DNA of 64,000 nt from Biomphalaria glabrata (Eukaryota > Mollusca > Gastropoda > Planorbidae): the NCBI RefSeq assembly GCF_947242115.1, contig NC_074719.1, forward strand, positions 34,193,769 through 34,257,768, read 5' to 3'. This document shows, piece after piece, positions 56,731-64,000 of this stretch; the first letter of the stretch is position 1, and each line of letters begins with the position of its first letter. The position numbers were made by a program, and so were the translations under genes. The notes under the pieces were generated by a model, which was given only the letters and a program-made list of their open reading frames with translations, ran no database searches and was not told the origin of the DNA.

Positions 56731-58239
56731 GTTATTGTTTCATTACGCAGGGGAAGTTTTGACAATGACATACTAGTAAAAACTAGGCTAGGTTCTGAGA
56801 GAGAATAGCAAAATATATTGGACAGGGGCATGACAGATTTATTTTTTAACTCAACATATACATTGTCTTAATCTATTTCTGATAACAAATTTTATTCTGC
56901 CAGACCTTCATTTGGTCAAAGGCTGTTTAATTGCTTATTTATTGGAAAGACTTAATAATGCACAGTTATAATTTGATTTTTTTAGCACAAGTCTTAAGCG
57001 ACTTAAAAAATGCACAAAGAGATATTGTCAGATTAAATGAAAATTCAGGTTAGTAGATAATTTAATGTAGCCTCTTTTTGTAGCTCATAAAAGGATGAAC
57101 TTTCTCTGCTTCTTCTATAGTTACTTACTACACAAATTTTATTTAGAAATTTTCTTTATCTGAAACAGTTCAACTGTTCCTAACACAGTTATAGTTTTAC
57201 ATCTAGGCTCTAGCAACAGCATGGCAGAAACATTTGCTTGCACATACTACCCCCCAGCCCCCCTTATACACACAAATACTGGATTATAGATCCAGCCTTG
57301 ACTACAGCTTCATCATATTCACTAAGCTGCATCGACAGTCGCCCATAAAGATAATACCCATTGCCCTATTCAACTTATTATTACATTATTTTTATTTCTC
57401 TGTTCTATTAAGTTCAATACTTTGTGTGGGTGGGGGGTAAGATATCTAAAGGGAAAAAAAAAATCAAAAGGCTGGCCAATGTGTTGATAATTGTGTTAAA
57501 GACTGTCCTCACATCATAGGTAAGCTAAAGTCGACCAAATTTGATGGTTAGTTTTGGTGCAATAAGTTTGGCAATTGTTATTGTACTGTCATACTGTATG
57601 TAATCTCATCTGTCCCTTGGCTTTGTGGTAGGGGTCCTTGGACAGTTCACTAATCCCTCCACTTTACCTGGTCCCTCCACTTTACCTGGTCAGCAGCTGT
57701 TCATAGCTGGATATCAAGAGATAGGCCTATCTATTCTTCTACCCTGTCCAGCCGGCTTTTCTTTAGACAACCTGTTCTTCCTGCTCCCTCTACTGTACCT
57801 TGAAGAATGACTGACAGTGAGTCATGTCTTACAATTACGGTATGCATGAACCATCTCTTCACAGTACTGAGGAGTTCCTCCTTTTTGCCAGCCAGAGTGT
57901 TGACTTGTAATAATGCATGTAGTGTAATCAATTAATTTATATTAATAATTATTAATTGATAAAAACATTGCTTTGTAAATTGGAAAAGAGTTTTTGCTAA
58001 AAACATTCAAGCAAAGAAGTTAATACAAGTTAAATTCTAAAGTTCATATTTACTTAAAATGTGGCACTAAATATTACTTCGGGAGTCTTTAATCATTCAC
58101 TTAATTGCTTTGATTTATGGGCTAGCTGTAGCTTATTTCTTTTCTTCAATATTACTACTGGATGAAAAGCATGCCAAACAAAAAATGGCTGGTTCCTCAA
58201 CCACCTAAGCAAAGGTCACCTTAACCTGTGTTATACATG

Positions 58240-58330
58240 GACAACAATGTCTCTCCAGAATAAACTCAACAGTCACATAAAAAAATTCTATTCAAAATGA
58301 GCCTTAGTCATTCTACAACTGAAGTAGGCC
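58240..58330 (+). mobile_element. LINE 3' end remnant
   Basis: CTCTCCAGAATAAACTCAAC and GAGCCTTAGTCATTCTACAA match the zinc-finger end and 3' UTR at 896-1020, more diverged. Confidence 0.7.
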
Positions 58331-58624
58331 AATATGTTATCACCTTAAAGTTCTATAATATGACTAAAATTTATTTTTGGTTACTACTATCTTAAGCATC
58401 TTGTTCAATATCAAGCTTCTTGCAAAAAATAAATAGAAGTTTGTTAGGTTGATTACAATATGAATCTGATGAAAGCGTATCCTATTCAGATATATTTGCT
58501 TGTATATTGTGAATGAAGATGTATCGTAATCAGATGTATATCTTTATGTAATATAATGTAATCTTTACACACTGTGTAATAGTCAAACATAACAAGAAAA
58601 CTCACAAGTGTCTAAACATAATGA

Positions 58625-58860
58625 GGAACTGTGACAAAGAACAAAGCAGCAGCCCAATGAAAAAGATATCCTTCAGAGATATTTGTGATGGATAGGCCAC
58701 ACTTTTTATAAGCCTACATCCAACATCACAAGACAAGCACTTACCTGGAACTTCCATGGAAAGAGGAAGAGAGGAGAGACTAGCCCAGAACCGAAGTGCC
58801 TGGAGGAAGCTGGTGGCCTAAGCCCATAGACTGGACCACAGGCAGACGTGAAGATAAATT
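58625..58860 (+). mobile_element. LINE reverse-transcriptase C-terminal fragment
   Basis: The plus strand reads WIGHTFYKPTSNITRQALTW then NFHGKRKRGETSPEPKCLEE, the GHTLRKP...NITRQALTWNPQGKRKRGRP pattern of an RTE-like LINE tail. One stop precedes it and a short internal loss is likely. In the last intron of gene C. Confidence 0.85.
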
Positions 58861-60240
58861 ATTGCAATATATTGATTTATACAAGGTTGTAAAAGAAGAC
58901 ATGACCTCTTAATTTCTTACAAAAGCTTCCTTCCTATATTTAAAAAATGTATGACTTTTATAGATCAATTAAGTACTTCCTTTGAATCACTCATGTCTAA
59001 AGAAAATCTGGCCTAATATAGTGGACTGACAGGGCAAAGTTTGGAGAAATTTTCTCTTTAGAATTGTATATGATTTTTTTTTAAATTAATATGTTAACTC
59101 CATAAGATTATAGTGTGTTCTTTTTTTTTTCTTTTCCAAGTAAAATGTATTTATCACATATTCATATCCACTTTTGCAGGTTATCATGAGCAACAAATCC
59201 CAGAAAGAGAAGAAGTTGACCTACTTAAATATTTCAGGGACTGTACGAAGAATCCAGGTCATTCACAATTGATACCAGTTGATTCTTTCAGTTATACTCA
59301 TCTACCTGAAGGTTACAATGACAGAGATGTTTATGACCCTTATCAACACTACAGCCAGTCTGACAGTCAGAATCAGCGTCACCATGACCAGTCCACGCAG
59401 ACCAGACGTGTCGCCAAATACTAAGGTTCCATATTTTTCATACAATATGAGAGGAAGTCAACATTTAAGAATAGGAAGTGGAATAGTGACAGAAGTGAAA
59501 CAAGCCAACTATAACTCCTGTCCTTGTGACAAATGTCAACATTCAAACACACCAAGCAAAGATTGGTGGAGAATTACAGTACGCACAGCAGCTCATGTAG
59601 TATTTGATGACATTGAGGCAAGTCATGCAGCGGTGAAATTGTTTTATGATAAAGAACCTAGCTCAACCATTTTTCTTTTAAAAAGTGTAGAAAATGAAAT
59701 TTTCTTAGAAACATTAGTGATGATTGGTGCACGTTTGATTGTGTGACTTGTGATGCGACACTTGGCGACCTACTTAAGACAATCTTGGAACGTTTTAAGG
59801 AGCTGACTAAGAAAGTAACAGAAAAATACAAAAATTCTCAAAATGTGGATAAATTAATGTTTATAGTTTTACATCCTCATGGCTGTCGTAAACAGATCAG
59901 TGTTGGTCAATGGAAGGCCAGTGTCAGCAAGAATTTCAACAAGTTTGTCTACTCAACATGTACTTGCCCTGGAAGTGCTGGAGCCCTTGCCTATTTTGTA
60001 GGGGATGGATGGCATGTTCATTGTGGACAAATAAACTCTGGACTGAACTATTGCAGTGGGTAGAATAGAACATCTTCAAGTCATGAAAAAATGAACTAAA
60101 TATACAAATTACAATCTTATAAGGATTTTTTTTCACTCTTCTAGTATAAAATGTTTTTTTTTGAGTTCATTATATTTGTTACTATTTCATTAGTTAGTGG
60201 AAAAATAAGAATCAACTAATATAAGTAGTATTCTTTGACA

Positions 60241-60246
60241 AATAAA
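60241..60246 (+). promoter_or_regulatory. Candidate polyadenylation signal of gene C
   Basis: AATAAA about 178 bp past the gene C stop, at a distance similar to that in gene B. Confidence 0.45.
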
Positions 60247-61715
60247 AACCCACAATAGCATTTAAGCATACCTATAAACATTTCTATGGGTTGTTTCGAA
60301 AATACCATAACCTGTTGAAAGTATACATACTGAAATAATTTTTCATTAACTTTTAAAATTTGAACCATTTTGTGGATCTAAAATGTTGCAGTGTTATGTT
60401 ATATTTGACACTATTTTGCATAACTCTCTTTTTGGTTAGAAATGTAAACGTATTCAAAGCTTTTTTATAATGCTTATGAATTGATGTCTTTCCTGACTTG
60501 AAACATTATGAGTCAATGGTAGACCACATCATTTGTTCAACTTCATTGCATTTATTATATGTTCAATTATTATTTTATATTGATATTGAAATCAGTGCAT
60601 ACTAAGTTAATATAAGCTTTGTAAAAAATATGGGCCAAAAATTCTCAGCTTTTGGCAATTAGAAAAAGAAAATTATGGATACAATTTGTGGGAAGCGTGG
60701 TCAAGGGGCAAAGCACGCTTGAACTTGGTTTGGCTACCTGTGAAGGGGGCTCCAGCAGAGTTGTCTTTACTGAGCGGCCAAAGGCAGCATGGAAAACCTA
60801 CTCCCAGTCCAGATACTCTCCCCCCCCCCCCCCCCAACTGGTCCACAAATGAGATTGGACCATAGCGTTCTACAAAAGCCATAATTTTTTTTTTTACAAA
60901 AACAAAATTGCTCCTTAATTACTACCAAGGGACAGTTTGTGTATGAAAGAAAGAAAAACTGGTTTTCATCACTACTAGCCCTTGAAGAAGAAGTGAATAG
61001 AAAATAGAGTACATTCCTGTTTCTAATGAATTGTATCTAATAAAGATATGTTATACAATTATTATAGAAATGATAATTTGGGTTTAGTGTTAAATAAATG
61101 ACATTTTGAAACACTTTCTCATTCTCTTGACTATTTTGATAAGTATAAACATTGGCCAAAGAGCTATGACAACCAGCAAACTTTACCACTTGCAAATTGT
61201 TTTGTCTTCTGTACTAAATTAAAATGATAAACTAATTTTTATTCGCTTCATATTTAGTCTAAAAGTGTAATGCTCCACAAGATTTATTTATGTAATTTAT
61301 TGTCAATTGATGATCTAATATTATGAGCTACATCATTTTTTGTTTTGTTCTGTATTGAGATGAGGGAAATATTTATTTTTTGTTTTGTTATAAGGTTAAA
61401 CATATCCAATGCTGACTTCAAATCTGTTTTTGTTTTGGTTTTTAATGCAACTACCAGTACACCAAGACTTTGAGAGGTGTTTTTCATGTTCGTTCCAGTT
61501 TACTTAAGATTTGTGTTTCATTCTTCTAACGACACATCTGGATTAGTGTGTACCAGGAATCGACATTGCTTGTAATTATGTCATTGCAAACACTTTTGGT
61601 TGTTCTCATTTTTTAATGAATTAAATCATTGGTTAAATTCTCTTTCAAACATATTTTTGTTCATTGCATTATATACTTGTACAGTATGTACAAGTTACCT
61701 TTCTGGTAAAATTGT
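60247..61715. other. No gene recognised
   Basis: AT-rich 3' flank of gene C. A slightly GC-richer patch at 60690-60840 ends in a long C run; no protein match is suspected. Confidence 0.5.
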
Positions 61716-62040
61716 TTGCTATGGTAAGGCTGTAACCAAATTAACGTATTGTTCACATTTTGACCTTAAATTACAATGAGTTTTTTTTTTTAATGTGAAT
61801 ATTATCATTAGATAAGCATGACACAGCTGCCCTAAAGGTATAGCTGTATGTATAGTTCGTCCATCGTGGTTCGACGATGACCACTTTACCACTTTTGTCA
61901 TCCAGGGGGCGGAAGGCTTTGCACTGGGGTTTTGTGTCTCCTCATGTGGCTGGTGAGACCTATGTCAGCCCGGAATGTTCGGCCGCACACTGTGCAGGTT
62001 ATTCCAGCTGGAGCTAGTGTCTTTGGCCTTGCTTTTTTTT
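61716..62040 (-). mobile_element. LINE 3' end remnant, distinct subfamily
   Basis: The minus strand reads CTVCGRTFRADIGLTSHMRR then H, a C2H2 finger, and then a 3' UTR (GTGGTCATCGTCGAACCACG). Related in layout to the finger-tailed LINE at 7282-10041 but a different subfamily. Confidence 0.82.
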
Positions 62041-62106
62041 TCTCTGACACCTTTGTTCTGCTGAAAGTACAAATGTGACGTGAACTAGGCTCTTTTGAAA
62101 ATGAAG

Positions 62107-62490
62107 AACTTGCATTGGCATCAGAGACAAAGGTATCAAACTAATAACAGACATGACTTGCATTGGCATCAGAGACAAAGGTATCAAACTAATAACAGAT
62201 ATGACTTGCATTGGCATCAGAGACAAAGGTATCAAACTAATAACAGACATGACTGGCATTGGCATCAGAGACAAAGGTATCAAACTAATAACAGACATGA
62301 CTTGCATTGGCATCAGAGACAAAGGTATCAAACTAATAACAGACATGACTTGCATTGGCATCAGAGACAAAGGTATCAAACTACTAACAGACATGACTTG
62401 CATTGGCATCAGAGACAAAGGTATCAAACTAATAACAGACATGACTTGCATTGGCATCAGAGACAAAGGTATCAAACTAATAACAGACAT
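62107..62490. repeat. 48-bp tandem repeat, eight copies, open in several frames
   Basis: Eight copies of GCATTGGCATCAGAGACAAA plus GGTATCAAACTAATAACAGACATGACTT-type sequence (split here at the A run), with one to three substitutions per copy. Because 48 is a multiple of three and the unit lacks stops in three frames, long repetitive ORFs appear on both strands (16-residue units such as TCIGIRDKGIKLITDM). I treat these as artefacts. Confidence 0.93.
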
Positions 62491-62954
62491 GACCATTCCA
62501 GGTTCCCCATTCCCCGCAAAAAAATAAAATGAATACAAATAAAATCTCTCAAGTTATTGGAGTCATCTGGACCTGAACGAACTGCTTGGTGTTACATTAT
62601 CACACGACTCGCCTATGGTCAACAAAGACTCAATGTCAGGGTCACGCTCTGACGTTCCTCCAAACAGTAAAAACAATGACATATCAGGATCAACTCTGAT
62701 TGGAGCCATATCGGCCTACTTGTAACACTTTTCTAACGATGCAAGAGAAACACATAAATAGATGGCAGCAGAGACAATGGCGAAGTTGGACTAGAACTAC
62801 CGTTTACCAGAATGTGTCTGGAATCAAAACAATCGTGAGTTTTGGTTTTATGATGGTGGATGTGCGAAATGTGTTTCCTTTTGACAATTGTATGAAGATC
62901 ATCTCTTTGTTTTAGGACTCTCAATTAAAACTCATGTAGTGCTTGTCTATCGCC

Positions 62955-63085
62955 ACTACACCATGGAACGGGTTGTGTGTATCAGTCAGTAAAACCATCG
63001 AGTTTAAATCTCTCATAAACATGCTCGACAAGGACGCAGTTATCTTCTCTTTTGAAGTAACGCATGTAGTTTATAAGATAAATGT
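62955..63085 (+). mobile_element. CR1-like LINE 3' end fragment
   Basis: Reads TPWNGLCVSVSKTIEFKSLI then NMLDKD. This matches the last residues of the 742-codon CR1-like ORF (AWNGLP, FKSLVNMHD) and then its 3' UTR (TTTTGAAGTAACG). The immediately upstream 62540-62950 is unrecognised. Confidence 0.75.
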
Positions 63086-63589
63086 GTTTACTACAGTAAA
63101 GCTATTTCGAGATACATACCAAAAAAAAATGGAAAGAGATTTTCATTGAAGGCGAACAACTTGTTGGTGTATCTGGTGTGCAGAATAACAGAAGTGTTGA
63201 TACACTAGTTTGTTGTTAAAAGGTTACCTGATACATTTGTGGCCACGTTTTAGTACTGCAGAGTCTATTTCTTTTTTTCAGCTCTTCGTTTGTAGCACAC
63301 TGTCAATATGAAGAAAAGTTTTTTTTTTACTTTCACTCTAGGACTTGTAGTAACGGAGAGTTGATACGAAGAGCAAATGGTGCGCATTGTCATTTCTCTT
63401 GAAAATATAGTTTTTTTTTTCATGTATTTTTTCTTCTCTTCCCCCCCCCCTCCCCCCCCCCCCCTAGATTTGAGCAACAACTACAGTTGGTATAGGCTTA
63501 GGTATACACGCTAAGAGTGTTAGGGTTTGGACTTTCAAGAAGTAGGAAGTTTCAGGCAGACTCTCTCTCTCATGGGGACATTTTTTTTT

Positions 63590-64000
63590 CTTGCATTTTA
63601 ACGTTTATTATTAATTTATTAGTAGTTAAAAGTTAGACAATCCATCACAAGTACCGGCACCGGTTCAGCCCCCCCCCGCCCCGAATGAAATCCCCTCCTG
63701 CGGTGGGGGGGGGGGGTCGGAGTTTAGTGACTGATCTTTTGTTTCAATATTGTTTATTTTAGGTGAAATTTTAATACTAGACCATCACTTGCCCTAGCAC
63801 AGCCAAGGAGGTTTTGAGTTTAAAACCCCTACCAGGGAATTTTGAGTTGGAAACCCCCTACCAGGGAGTTTTGAATGTTTTGAGTTTGAAACCCCCTACC
63901 AAGGGGTTTTGAGTTTGAAACCCCATACCATGGGGTTTTGAAGGTTTTGAGTTTGAAAGCCCCCTACCAAGGGGTTTTGCATTTAAATCCCCATCTTCTA
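63590..64000. repeat. Dispersed element with short GTTTTGAGTTT repeats, cut by window end
   Basis: Shares its first part with 11510-11600 and its 63715-63830 part with 20262-20390 (TTAGTGACTGAT, TTGTTTATTTTAGG, CCATCACTTGCCC, AGCACAGCCAAGG). It then runs into units of TTTTGAGTTTGAAACCCCCT / ACCAAGGG. Several G and C runs. This ties the ~100-bp repeat arrays and the 11.5-kb fragment into one element family. Confidence 0.75.

Larger units (their letters stand above)
49023..60063 (+). pseudogene. Gene C: coiled-coil, trypsin-like paralogue, last exon frame-shifted
   Basis: Exons by comparison with gene B: 49023-49121, 50250-50367, 50594-50704, 50864-51201, 53291-53384, 53536-53598, 55764-55826, 56986-57048, about 57476-57519 (acceptor unclear), 59180-60063. 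Exon 53536-53598 has no seen counterpart in B. The coiled-coil exon (KKLEKLQQKVKDQQLINKML) is intact. In the last exon an extra C near 59337 shifts the frame and leads to a stop at 59424; a net change near 59712-59722 brings the original frame back. Other landmarks are GSGIV, CPCDKC, TAAHV with His retained (codon 59594-59596), DDWCTFDC, HPHG, and CPGSAGA with Ala replacing the nucleophile (codon 59977-59979). Thus it lacks the catalytic Ser whatever its frame. It could be a pseudogene, or a real gene with sequencing indels (the first is in a C run). Confidence 0.72.

Noticed and set aside
57625-57931. Short ORFs with a repeated TLPG unit in a gene C intron
   Set aside because: A 21-bp tandem duplication (TCCCTCCACTTTACCTGG) explains it; no start or splice context consistent with gene C.
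62014-62538. Repetitive 174-codon minus-strand and 145-codon plus-strand proteins
   Set aside because: Produced by a 48-bp repeat free of stops in several frames; no start context, domain or conservation to support a gene.

Overview
The window looks like AT-rich nuclear DNA of a mollusc, most likely a heterobranch (pulmonate-type) snail. The signs are intron-rich genes with AG/GT boundaries, several tRNA-derived SINEs of one family, LINE and hAT transposon debris, long G homopolymers, and patches built from AGATCT/TCTAGA words. The organism call is inference; no marker gene fixes the species.

The only host genes I can support are three tandem, same-strand paralogues, called here A (4901-15221), B (23670-32506) and C (49023-60063). 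I reconstructed their exons from splice signals, phase and comparison with each other. Each has a 33-codon first exon that starts with ATG right after an AG acceptor, a 118-nt second exon containing LWIEE/LWVEE, charged coiled-coil exons, several short symmetric exons, a small exon ending in CPHI/CPHV, and a large last exon of about 295 codons. The last exon has the landmarks of a trypsin-like serine peptidase of the FAM111/trypsin_2 kind: GSGIV, TAAHV, an Asp-containing segment, HPHG and CPGSSGA. No copy keeps a complete catalytic set. A has Asn for His but keeps Ser; B has Asn and Ala; C keeps His but has Ala for Ser. B also has an in-frame TAG in a skippable 60-nt exon, and C has two roughly compensating indels in its last exon. 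This degenerating or neofunctionalising pseudoprotease array is the most interesting content. I do not recognise it as a named family.

Region by region: 1-4.9 kb holds a 32-bp satellite, a LINE tail, a 38-bp repeat and a SINE. 4.9-15.2 kb is gene A, whose introns carry a hAT-like MITE and a 919-codon LINE ORF inside a 46-bp target duplication. 15.2-23.6 kb holds a ZMYM1-like hAT, a TCTAGA-rich stretch and a repeat-built element with a duplicated LINE piece. 23.7-32.5 kb is gene B with a hAT derivative and SINEs in its introns. 33-49 kb is a transposon graveyard: CR1-like LINE copies, a SAP-domain retroelement fossil, an inverted repeat, a ZBED5-like hAT and a BED-finger hAT. 49-60 kb is gene C, with another copy of the gene B hAT. 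60-64 kb holds LINE tails, a 48-bp repeat and repeat-family sequence.

Much of the remaining sequence is AT-rich with no recognisable gene.
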